Origin: Sutterella sp.
GTDB taxonomy: Bacteria > Pseudomonadota > Gammaproteobacteria > Burkholderiales > Burkholderiaceae_F
Assembly: GCA_020025955.1 (NCBI GenBank)
Contig: JAHHRF010000073.1
Location: forward strand, 1 to 8,187
Direction of reading: 5' to 3'
DNA length: 8,187 nucleotides
This document shows, piece after piece, positions 1 through 5,884 of this stretch (position 1 is the stretch's first letter; every line of letters starts with the position of its first letter). The notes under the pieces were generated by a model, which worked only from the letters and a program-made list of their open reading frames with translations, was not told the origin of the DNA and did no database searches. Position numbers and translations under genes: made by a program.

Positions 1-17
1 ACACCGTCCGATAGGCA

Positions 18-42
18 AACGACGTCCAGAAAGGACGTCGTT
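18..42. repeat. Perfect inverted repeat, possible 3' hairpin
   Basis: Two 10-nt arms, AACGACGTCC (18-27) and GGACGTCGTT (33-42), are exact reverse complements separated by a 5-nt loop. As RNA this forms a stable 10-bp stem on either strand. It lies about 65 nt past the lysS stop codon, so it could end the lysS transcript or protect its 3' end. Neither side has a U-tract, so it is not a canonical intrinsic terminator. The role is inferred; the symmetry is directly visible. Confidence 0.55.
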
Positions 43-47
43 AACGC

Positions 48-108
48 TTGGGTGAGGGTGAGGCTCGGCAACTCGTTGAGCTGCCGAACCGTCTCCGAGG
101 AGACCCAA
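48..108 (-). other. Structured RNA region directly downstream of lysS
   Basis: Read on the minus strand, positions 90-78 and 74-62 pair over 13 consecutive base pairs around a 3-nt AAC loop, including two G-U wobbles. On the plus strand the same two positions would be A-C mismatches, so the fold is favoured in the lysS sense. A shorter stem (GTCTC/GAGAC, 104-100 with 95-91, 4-nt loop) lies between it and the stop codon. TTGGG (108-104) could also pair with CCCAA (52-48) to close both hairpins into a branched structure. No U-tract follows. It may act as a transcript-end or stability element for the prfB-lysS mRNA; that function is inference. Confidence 0.45.
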
Positions 109-1647
109 TTAGTCATTGGTCGTGCACTGGCCATTTTCCGGGCGCATATGCGGGAAGAGCAATACGTCGCGGATCGTGGGAGCATCCGTCAAGAGCATGA
201 TGAAGCGGTCAATCCCGATACCGCAACCAGCGGTGGGGGGAAGGCCGTATTCCAAGGCACGGATGTAGTCAGCGTCGAAGTACATGGCTTCGTCGTCCCC
301 GTTGGTCTTGGCATCCGCCTGCGCCTGGAAGCGAGCGGCCTGATCGTCCGGGTCGTTCAACTCAGAGAAGCCGTTCCCTAATTCACGACCGCCAATGAAG
401 AGTTCAAAGCGTTCCGTGATCTGGGCATTCTCATCCGAGGCACGTGCCAAGGGGGAGATTTCCGTCGGGTAGTCGATGATGAAGGTCGGCTGAATCAAGT
501 GGTGTTCAGCGGTTTCTTCAAAGAGCGCCATCTGGAGGGCACCTAAGCCCACGTGCGGGAGCTGTTCTTCCCCTAAGCGCTTCAATTCAGCGCGAAGGAA
601 CGTTTCGTCGTTTAACTGCTCATCGGTGTAGCCAGGGGCGTACTTCTTGATGGCCTCGACCGGCGTCAACTTATCAAAAGGCTTATCGAGGTCAATGACC
701 TGGCCCTGGTAGTTGAGCTTCCCCGTGCCGACAGCCTTCTGGGCCACCGTGCGAAGGAGGTTTTCCGTGAAGTCCATCTGGTCACGGTACGTCCAGTACG
801 TCGCATAGAATTCCATCATCGTGAATTCAGGGTTGTGACGAACCGAGACGCCTTCGTTACGGAAGTTACGGTTGATTTCGAAGACGCGTTCTAAACCGCC
901 CACGACCAAACGCTTCAAGTAGAGTTCCGGTGCGATACGCAAGTACATGTCCATATCCAACGCATTGTGGTGCGTGATGAAGGGACGGGCATTGGCGCCA
1001 CCCGGGATCGGGTGCAACATCGGGGTTTCGACTTCGAGGAAGCGGTGCTCGAGCATGAAGTTACGCACTTCGGCGATGGCCTTGGAGCGCGTTAAGAAGC
1101 GGTTGCGGCTCTCTTCATTCATGATGAGGTCCACATAGCGCTGGCGGTAGCACATTTCCGTGTCAACCAAGCCCTTATGCTTATCGGGCAAGGGACGGAT
1201 GTTCTTGGCCATCAAGCGAATGGTGGTCGCACGAACGGAGAGTTCCCCCGTACGGGTGCGAAAGAGCGTCCCTTCGGCGGCAACGATGTCGCCCAAGTCG
1301 AAGGTCTTGAAGTGGGCATACGCCTCTTCACCGATTTCCTGCTTGCTGACGAAATACTGCATTTCGCCCGTGAAGTCACGAACCGTGGCAAAGCTCGCCT
1401 TACCCATGATGCGCTTGAGCATTAAGCGACCCGAGACCGCCACCTTGGGCTGTGCGGCTTCCAAGTCTTCGGCGCTCATCTCGCCATACTGGGCACGCAA
1501 ATCCCCGAAGAGGTCTTTACGTTCAAAATCGTTAGGGTAGGCCACGCCCGCGTCACGAAGGGCCTGCAACTTCTGGCGGCGCTCTTGGATCAGGCGGTTT
1601 TCTTCAGCCACTGTGGCTTGTTCAGAGACTTGAATTTCCTCAGACAT
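109..1647 (-). CDS. lysS: Lysyl-tRNA synthetase, class II
   Basis: Cytoplasmic enzyme that activates lysine with ATP and attaches it to tRNA-Lys; class II synthetases of this type act as homodimers. The 512-aa product has the normal bacterial length. An N-terminal OB-fold anticodon-binding domain spans roughly residues 67-145. The class II catalytic core follows: motif 1 around residues 203-217 with invariant Pro209 (VETPML, then the IPGGANARPF stretch), motif 2 around 255-280 (FRNEG at 262-266, then RHNPEFTMMEF), and motif 3 around 474-500 (GIGIDR at 476-481, with Arg481 as the motif 3 arginine). The ATG at 1647 gives a family-typical N terminus and has a GTGAG ribosome-binding sequence 7 nt upstream. 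It lies about 95 nt downstream of prfB on the same strand, the arrangement also found in E. coli, so read-through from prfB is likely. Identification is secure. Confidence 0.97.
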   Translation of the reverse strand: MSEEIQVSEQATVAEENRLIQERRQKLQALRDAGVAYPNDFERKDLFGDLRAQYGEMSAEDLEAAQPKVAVSGRLMLKRIMGKASFATVRDFTGEMQYFVSKQEIGEEAYAHFKTFDLGDIVAAEGTLFRTRTGELSVRATTIRLMAKNIRPLPDKHKGLVDTEMCYRQRYVDLIMNEESRNRFLTRSKAIAEVRNFMLEHRFLEVETPMLHPIPGGANARPFITHHNALDMDMYLRIAPELYLKRLVVGGLERVFEINRNFRNEGVSVRHNPEFTMMEFYATYWTYRDQMDFTENLLRTVAQKAVGTGKLNYQGQVIDLDKPFDKLTPVEAIKKYAPGYTDEQLNDETFLRAELKRLGEEQLPHVGLGALQMALFEETAEHHLIQPTFIIDYPTEISPLARASDENAQITERFELFIGGRELGNGFSELNDPDDQAARFQAQADAKTNGDDEAMYFDADYIRALEYGLPPTAGCGIGIDRFIMLLTDAPTIRDVLLFPHMRPENGQCTTND

Positions 1648-1660
1648 AGTGAACTCACTA
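1647..1660 (-). repeat. Palindrome overlapping the lysS start
   Basis: TAGTGA (1647-1652) and TCACTA (1655-1660) are perfect inverted arms around 2 nt. On the minus strand the palindrome contains the likely GTGAG ribosome-binding sequence, and its last base is the A of the lysS ATG. It could be a weak start-site hairpin (about 5 bp with a 4-nt loop), a protein-binding site or chance. Only the symmetry is certain. Confidence 0.35.
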
Positions 1661-1678
1661 AATATTGGGCAAAAAGTT

Positions 1679-1726
1679 AAAAAGGGGAAAAGGAAACCCT
1701 TCCCGCTAGAGAAAGTGTTTCCTCTT
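1679..1726 (-). terminator. Hairpin between prfB and lysS, probable terminator or attenuator
   Basis: On the minus strand, 1726-1711 pairs with 1703-1688 to form about 15 base pairs with one internal mismatch (1716/1698) and a 7-nt loop. The core is GGAAAC pairing with GTTTCC. Two pairs (1724/1690 and 1712/1702) are G-U wobbles in the minus-strand RNA but mismatches on the other strand, which points to function in the prfB sense. CCCC and then TTTTT (1683-1679) follow, so the U-run is not directly against the stem. It starts 16 nt after the prfB stop and ends about 30 nt before lysS. It probably lowers lysS transcription relative to prfB rather than blocking it, but that is inference. Confidence 0.5.
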
Positions 1727-1742
1727 TTGTGGGGTGAGGGGC

Positions 1743-2856
1743 TTAGCCCGCGCTCACACCCTGCTTAAGACTGGCTTCGATGAACTGGTCCAAGTCACCG
1801 TCTAACACGGCCCCGGTGTTCCCGGTTTCAACCGACGTGCGGAGATCCTTCACTCGGGACTGGTCCAAGACGTAACTGCGGATCTGATGACCCCAGCCGA
1901 TGTCGGACTTGGATTCTTCGAGTTTGGCCTGCTCTTCCATGCGCTTGCGCATTTCGTGTTCATAGAGCTTGGCCTTTAACTGCTGTAAAGCCTTTTCGCG
2001 GTTACGGTGCTGGGAACGGTCATCCTGACACACGGTGATAATGCCCGTGGGACGGTGATGAATACGCACAGCGGATTCCGTCTTCTGAATATGCTGACCA
2101 CCGGCACCCGACGCACGGAACACGTCCACGTCTAAGTCCGCGGGGTTGATTTCAATTTCAATCGAGTCGTCCACTTCCGGGTAGATGTAGACGGAGGTAA
2201 ACGACGTATGACGGCGCGCGTTCGAGTCAAAGGGGCTCTTACGCACTAAGCGGTGAATCCCCGTTTCGGTACGAAGCGTCCCGAAGGCCCATTCGCCTTC
2301 GATGTAAAGGGTGGCGGACTTGATCCCGGCCACGTCCCCGGCACTTTCTTCTTCGAGGGTAACCTTAAAGCCTTTACGTTCGGCATAGCGCATGTACATA
2401 CGTTCCAGCATGCTCGCCCAGTCCTGGGCTTCGGTACCGCCGGCACCGGCCTGGATTTCCAAGTAGCAGTTGGAGGAGTCCATCGGCTGGTTAAACATAC
2501 GCTTAAATTCGAGACCGCCCACTTCGGTTTCGATGTGTTCCACATCGGCCCCGATGGCTTCAACGGCGTCCCAATCTTCGTCGGCAATCGACATCTCCAA
2601 GAGCTCTTTGGCGTCTTGGATCCCCGCACTCAAGCGCTGGAAGCTGCCGACGATATCGTCGAGCATCTTCTTTTCTTTCGACACTTCTTGAGCGTGCTTG
2701 GGGTCATTCCAGAGTTCAGGGTTTTCAACCTCACGGTTGACTTCTTCGAGTCGGCGGGCTTTCCGATCGACGTCAAAGATACCCCCGTAAGTCGAGAAGA
2801 CGCTGGCTGAGGTCTTCTGTGAGGTTCTGGATTTGATTGATGCGTTCGACTTCCAT
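1743..2856 (-). CDS. prfB: Peptide chain release factor 2, made by programmed +1 frameshifting
   Basis: Class I release factor that recognises UGA and UAA in the ribosomal A site and triggers peptide release. Translation starts at ATG 2856 (MEVERINQIQNL) and reads 27 codons to an in-frame UGA at 2775-2773. A +1 shift on CTT then continues as DVDRKARRLEEVN, giving 27 + 343 = 370 residues, close to E. coli RF2 (365). A reading that starts at the GTG at 2684 would lose 57 N-terminal residues and is an artefact of the frame change. The SPF codon-recognition motif is at residues 207-209 and the GGQ peptidyl-hydrolysis motif at 252-254, in the context RASGAGGQ. The residue six before the second Gly of GGQ is Ala, as in most RF2 proteins, not the Thr of E. 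coli K-12. A weak AGG sits 12 nt before the ATG. recJ lies upstream and lysS downstream on the same strand. Confidence 0.96.
2772..2786 (-). promoter_or_regulatory. RF2 programmed +1 ribosomal frameshift site
   Basis: Minus-strand sequence GGGGGTATCTTTGAC. All parts of the known RF2 autoregulatory signal are present: a Shine-Dalgarno-like GGGGG (2786-2782), a 3-nt spacer (TAT), the slippery CTT codon (2778-2776), and UGA (2775-2773) followed by C. The spacing equals that of E. coli prfB. Established mechanism: when RF2 is scarce, termination at UGA is slow, the internal Shine-Dalgarno pairing strains the ribosome, and peptidyl-tRNA-Leu slips +1 to read GAC, restoring RF2. When RF2 is plentiful, only the 27-residue peptide is made. 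The frames on either side connect exactly as this predicts. Confidence 0.95.
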
Positions 2857-2879
2857 TTTTAATCGTTACCTAATCGAGG

Positions 2880-2903
2880 CGACAGGGTGAGAACCCTGGG
2901 TCG
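2880..2903 (-). promoter_or_regulatory. Hairpin in the prfB 5' leader
   Basis: On the minus strand CGAC (2903-2900) and AGGG (2897... within 2887-2884 on the opposite arm) form an 8-bp stem: 2903-2900 pairs with 2880-2883 and 2897-2894 pairs with 2884-2887. Two bases are bulged (2899-2898) and the loop is 6 nt. It sits between the predicted transcription start (about 2916) and the prfB ATG, ending 23 nt before the start codon. It could modulate translation or mRNA stability. No ligand or protein is implied by the sequence. Confidence 0.35.
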
Positions 2904-2922
2904 GTTAATGTCAAAATAGCTA

Positions 2923-2928
2923 ATTATA
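2923..2928 (-). promoter_or_regulatory. -10 box of a probable prfB promoter
   Basis: A perfect TATAAT is read on the minus strand, 67 nt upstream of the prfB ATG and downstream of the recJ terminator-like hairpin. No good -35 hexamer lies 16-18 nt upstream (the 17-nt position reads GCCCTA), and there is no extended TG motif, so activator help or modest strength is possible. Its placement just after a terminator supports separate transcription of prfB. Confidence 0.5.
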
Positions 2929-2980
2929 GGCGGGTTAAGCCTTAGTAGGGCGTGAAATCTGAGGACTTTTACTTAAATCC

Positions 2981-3019
2981 CAAAAGCGAATCGCCCGAGG
3001 GATTTTAAGCCTCGGGCGA
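2981..3019 (-). terminator. Probable intrinsic terminator after recJ
   Basis: The arms TCGCCCGAGG and CCTCGGGCGA (2991-3000 and 3010-3019) are perfect 10-bp complements with a 9-nt loop. The hairpin begins 15 nt after the recJ stop. On the minus strand the stem is followed by TTCGCTTTTG, a T-rich but interrupted tail. The GC-rich stem and its location make it the likely end of the RpfE-like gene-recJ transcript, perhaps with partial read-through into prfB. Confidence 0.7.
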
Positions 3020-3034
3020 CTGGGTGGGGAAACC

Positions 3035-4744
3035 TTAGTCTTCTACCCCTTCAATGACGAGTTGCACCGAACGGCGCCCTCGGAATTCATTGATGTTGGG
3101 GCGATACGCGAGCTTAACCGTGGCGGGCAGGCGCTCGGCATGTCGAAAGAAGATGGCGTCAAACGTTTGCATCCCGAGACGCAGTCGGAGTTTTAAGTGG
3201 GCGTCTTTGACTAAACGCTGGTCCACGACTTCGAATTCGTTGGCGAAAATGGGCGACTCAAACCCTTGACCCCAAATGAGGTTATCCATCGATTCAACGA
3301 GGTGCTCCGTGATCTCATCGGGGGCTAAACCGCCGTCCGTGTAAATCACGCGCTCGAAAAGGGACTTGTCACAGGTTTCGCACACGGCGCGCTCAAAGGC
3401 GTGCGTGAAGGCGTCGTAGTGACCGTCTTTGAGCGTAAGGCCCGCTGCCATCGCGTGACCCCCAAAGCGAATGAGGGCCCCGGGCAAGCGTTTATCTACC
3501 AAATCCAAGATGTCTCGAAGGTGTACGCCGGTGACGGAACGGCCCGACCCTTTCAAGTCACCGCTTTCGCTTCGTGCAAAGACAATCACGGGGCGGTTGT
3601 GCTTTTCCTTTAAGCGAGAGGCGACCAGCCCCACGATCCCTTCGTTAAAGGACTCGTCAAAGAGGGTGAGCGCGGTTTTGTCGGTGGCGTCGCCCTCGCC
3701 CAAGCCTAATCGCGCCAACACGCCCTGCGCCGCCTCTTCCATTTCGTTTTGAAGCTCGCGACGCTCCGTGTTGATGTCATCCAACTGACGGGCGTAATAA
3801 AGGGCATCGGTATCGGTGTCCGATAACAAACACGCAATCCCGTCTTCCATGTTGGCTAAGCGACCCGCGGCATTGATTTTGGGGGCAATCGCAAAGCCAA
3901 AGTCGCGCACACTGGCGTCCGACAGGGCTTTGTTGGAAATCGCAAAAAGCGCGGCGATCCCCGGCCACGTGCGGCCCGCACGAATGCGCTCTAAACCACG
4001 CGACACCAGCACGCGATTGTTTTTGTCGAGCCTCACCACGTCGGCCACCGTCCCCAAGGCCACGAGGTCAGAGAGGACCGTGAGGTTGGGTTGGGTCTGT
4101 GCCGTGTAGATGCCGTCCTCACGCAGTTTCTTTCGAAACGCTAAGAGCACATAGAAAATGACCCCGACCCCCGCGAGCGTTTTGCTCGGAAACGTGGAGG
4201 TGGGCAGATTTGGGTTCACGATGACGTTGGCGTTGGGGAGCACATCGCCTGCTAAATGGTGGTCCGTGATGATGACGTCTAACCCGCGCTCGCGGGCACG
4301 CTCCACGGCGCTCACGGCACTCACGCCATTGTCCACCGTGACGATGAGTTTCGTCTCGGGGAAGCGCTCCAGCACAATGTCCACCACGTCAGGGCTCAAG
4401 CCATAACCGTGCGAGACACGATCGGGCACAAAGAAGTGGACGTTTAAGCCCAGCATCCGAAGCCCTCGAACGCCTACCGTGCAAGCGGTGGCCCCGTCGC
4501 AGTCGTAGTCGCCCACGATCGTGACGGTTTCGCCCAAGGCGCGCGCCTGGGCTAAGCGGTCAGCCGCTTCCGTGCAGCCCTCTAATTGGTCAGGGGGAAT
4601 GAGCCCCGCCCATTGGTCATTTAAATCGTCTAAGGTTCGTACGCCACGGGCCGAGAGCGCGCGGGCAATGGGCGAGGGGAGCCCCGCCTCATGCAACGCA
4701 TGCATGGCGCGTACGTCGTAGTCGCGATTAAGAATTTTGGTCAT
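3035..4744 (-). CDS. recJ: Single-stranded-DNA-specific exonuclease RecJ
   Basis: Cytoplasmic 5'-to-3' single-strand DNA exonuclease, a metal-dependent DHH-family phosphoesterase. It acts in RecF-pathway recombination, mismatch repair and base excision repair. At 569 aa it is full length (E. coli RecJ 577). Visible DHH motifs in order: GDYDCDG at 78-84, DNG at 138-140, DHH at 161-163, the ALGTVADVV stretch at 229-237, and KINAAGR at 289-295. The DHHA1 part has GSGRS at 399-403 and GGHAMAAG at 428-435. A C-terminal OB-fold-like segment follows from about 485 (IWGQGFESPIF). No catalytic residue appears lost. The ATG at 4744 lies 7 nt after the stop of the upstream RpfE-like gene, which suggests co-transcription and perhaps translational coupling, since the ribosome-binding site is weak. 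Identification is secure. Confidence 0.97.
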   Translation of the reverse strand: MTKILNRDYDVRAMHALHEAGLPSPIARALSARGVRTLDDLNDQWAGLIPPDQLEGCTEAADRLAQARALGETVTIVGDYDCDGATACTVGVRGLRMLGLNVHFFVPDRVSHGYGLSPDVVDIVLERFPETKLIVTVDNGVSAVSAVERARERGLDVIITDHHLAGDVLPNANVIVNPNLPTSTFPSKTLAGVGVIFYVLLAFRKKLREDGIYTAQTQPNLTVLSDLVALGTVADVVRLDKNNRVLVSRGLERIRAGRTWPGIAALFAISNKALSDASVRDFGFAIAPKINAAGRLANMEDGIACLLSDTDTDALYYARQLDDINTERRELQNEMEEAAQGVLARLGLGEGDATDKTALTLFDESFNEGIVGLVASRLKEKHNRPVIVFARSESGDLKGSGRSVTGVHLRDILDLVDKRLPGALIRFGGHAMAAGLTLKDGHYDAFTHAFERAVCETCDKSLFERVIYTDGGLAPDEITEHLVESMDNLIWGQGFESPIFANEFEVVDQRLVKDAHLKLRLRLGMQTFDAIFFRHAERLPATVKLAYRPNINEFRGRRSVQLVIEGVED

Positions 4745-4751
4745 GGTCCGC

Positions 4752-5780
4752 TCACTCGTGCGTCGGGGTGGACGGCACGTCTTGGGCGCACCAGATATCC
4801 GGGTCTAAGGGAGGATAGGGCTTCTTGAAAACGCGCGCCAAGAAGGGACGAACCTTGTGCGCCAGCGTCACCACATCGGTATCCCCCGACACAATCACGA
4901 GGACATTTTCCGTGCCACGGGCTTTCGCGGCCGCTCGGAAGGCTTCCGCCTTGTCGATAACGCCCGGTAACGCCGCTTCCCACGCGTCAACGTTTCGATT
5001 TAGCCACGCGTCGTATAAATCGTCGATCACCGCAATGGTGTCCCCTTCGGGGGCGGCTTCATGCCAAGCGTTTTTCTGGGTGTCCGTGACGACCTGAGCG
5101 GGGATCCCAGCGGACGTTGCCCACCCGCGCACGACACCGTCGTCAGCGGCCACGGCACGCACTAAGCTCGGGGGCTTAATGGGACCAAAGGTGCCGCCGT
5201 CCGTTAAGAGGGCGCCCGTATACGGCAAATCCGATTGCGCGAGCGCTTCCGTTAACGCTTTATTCAACGTTTGAAGCGTTTCCGCGTCGTCCCCAGCCGC
5301 GCCCAGTCGGCTCGTTTCATCAAAGGCCGCCAAGGCAATCGAAGGAAGGCCCTGCGCCTTTAAAGGGGTTGCGCACGTCGCAAAGAGGGCGTTATCCCAA
5401 ATTTGTAAGCGGATATTGGCGTTTAAGAGGATGGGCTCCAGCACGCGCAGTAACGCGGGGATGTCCGCTTCTTGCGCCGGTGTGGGGGTGGTGCCCTGAA
5501 AGAGCACCAATTTCCACACTTGAGGCGCCAAGGGGCGAGCCCCCAGCGCGGTCCACGCCCAGGGCGCACTTTGTGGGAAATCCGTCCGGCGCGTTAACAC
5601 TCGCCAGAGCCAAAGCCAATGGGGAGCTTTGGCGAAAAGCCCCGTATCCATGGTTTGCGCGAAGGCTCGGTTGGCGTCACTTTGAAGGCGTTTTAACCCC
5701 TCCAAGCTCGCAGCGCTGAGCTTCACGTACATCGGTACAGGCAAACGCCCGCCCGGAATCAAAATAAAAGCAGTAGACAT
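4752..5780 (-). CDS. Uncharacterised RpfE-like conserved protein
   Basis: A 342-aa predicted cytoplasmic protein with no signal peptide, clear membrane segment or catalytic motif that I can name. The start is taken as ATG 5780 (MSTAFILIPGG). A GTG at 5804 would add eight residues, but its AGGA lies only 1 nt upstream, and a TAGAAT box lies between the two starts. The N-terminal third is tryptophan-rich (APHWLWLWRVL around residue 50, then APWAWTALGARPL). The C-terminal third has VIDDLYDAW and NVLVIVSGDTDVV. The position immediately upstream of recJ, in a run with prfB and lysS, matches the rpfE gene of the Xanthomonas rpf region and similar genes in Burkholderiales. Those are often labelled RpfE-type or phosphoglycerate-mutase-like, without proven activity. 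Family assignment therefore rests mainly on synteny and a loose resemblance; function is unknown. That it is a real gene is supported by its length, the 7-nt spacing to recJ and matching base use. Confidence 0.8.
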   Translation of the reverse strand: MSTAFILIPGGRLPVPMYVKLSAASLEGLKRLQSDANRAFAQTMDTGLFAKAPHWLWLWRVLTRRTDFPQSAPWAWTALGARPLAPQVWKLVLFQGTTPTPAQEADIPALLRVLEPILLNANIRLQIWDNALFATCATPLKAQGLPSIALAAFDETSRLGAAGDDAETLQTLNKALTEALAQSDLPYTGALLTDGGTFGPIKPPSLVRAVAADDGVVRGWATSAGIPAQVVTDTQKNAWHEAAPEGDTIAVIDDLYDAWLNRNVDAWEAALPGVIDKAEAFRAAAKARGTENVLVIVSGDTDVVTLAHKVRPFLARVFKKPYPPLDPDIWCAQDVPSTPTHE

Positions 5781-5790
5781 AGTGGGTCTA

Positions 5791-5796
5791 ATTCTA
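5791..5796 (-). promoter_or_regulatory. Possible -10 box upstream of the RpfE-like gene
   Basis: TAGAAT on the minus strand differs from TATAAT at one position. The predicted transcription start (about 5784) would give an almost leaderless mRNA starting a few bases before ATG 5780. No convincing -35 lies at 17 nt (GGCAAG), so support is weak. Confidence 0.25.
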
Positions 5797-5820
5797 CCGA
5801 ACACTCCTGCGGGCTTGCCT

Positions 5821-5826
5821 TAAAAT
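5821..5826 (+). promoter_or_regulatory. Possible -10 box for lolC-lolD
   Basis: TAAAAT differs from TATAAT at one position and lies about 55 bp before the preferred lolC start. It predicts a transcript beginning near 5833. The -35 region at 17 nt reads CGAACA, a 3-of-6 match to TTGACA. It is the best candidate in the short divergent interval, but weak on sequence alone. Confidence 0.35.
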
Positions 5827-5839
5827 GTTGAGCATTCCA

Positions 5840-5884
5840 ATGTGCTTTTCCCCTTTTTCTCTAGTGGACCGCCTAAGACTGTGA
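5840..5884 (+). CDS. Possible leader peptide overlapping the lolC start
   Basis: A 14-codon ORF begins at ATG 5840 (MCFSPFSLVDRLRL). It ends at TGA 5882-5884, overlapping the preferred lolC GTG start (5881-5883) as GTGA. An in-frame ATG at 5825 would make it 19 codons, but that ATG lies inside the predicted -10 box. A weak GAG at 5830-5832 could serve as a ribosome-binding sequence. Such an overlap is typical of translational coupling, and neither candidate lolC start has a clear ribosome-binding site of its own. It is short enough to be chance. Confidence 0.25.
   Translation: MCFSPFSLVDRLRL

Noticed and set aside
48..110. Branched structure after lysS as a tRNA gene
   Set aside because: No acceptor stem of 7 bp, no T-arm or anticodon arm in the right order, and the central stem of 13 bp is too long for a tRNA arm.
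52..381. 109-codon plus-strand open frame across the end of lysS
   Set aside because: Antisense to the conserved motif 3 region of LysS; its N-terminal part is the hairpin region. No family match visible.
1160..1540. 126-codon plus-strand open frame opposite the lysS N-terminal domain
   Set aside because: Shadow of a secure gene, with low-complexity Lys/Ser/Arg composition.
1743..2684. prfB read as a 313-aa protein from the GTG at 2684
   Set aside because: This ignores the frameshift; the conserved N-terminal 57 residues and the complete frameshift signal lie upstream.
2253..2810. 185-codon open frame on the plus strand opposite prfB
   Set aside because: It lies fully antisense to the conserved RF2 coding region, shows no recognisable domain, and is explained by codon bias in GC-rich DNA.
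2909..2914. Perfect TTGACA on the minus strand as a -35 box for prfB
   Set aside because: No -10-like hexamer lies 16-18 nt downstream (17-nt position reads CTCACC), and it falls after the TATAAT, so the two cannot form one promoter.
5369..5719. 116-codon plus-strand open frame within the RpfE-like gene
   Set aside because: Antisense shadow rich in Arg, Ala and Pro; the minus-strand gene has better context (7 nt from recJ).
5842..5880. GTG at 5842 as the lolC start
   Set aside because: The extra 13 residues (MLFPFFSSGPPKT) are not typical of the family, and it lies only about 9 nt after the predicted transcription start; kept as an alternative, not excluded.
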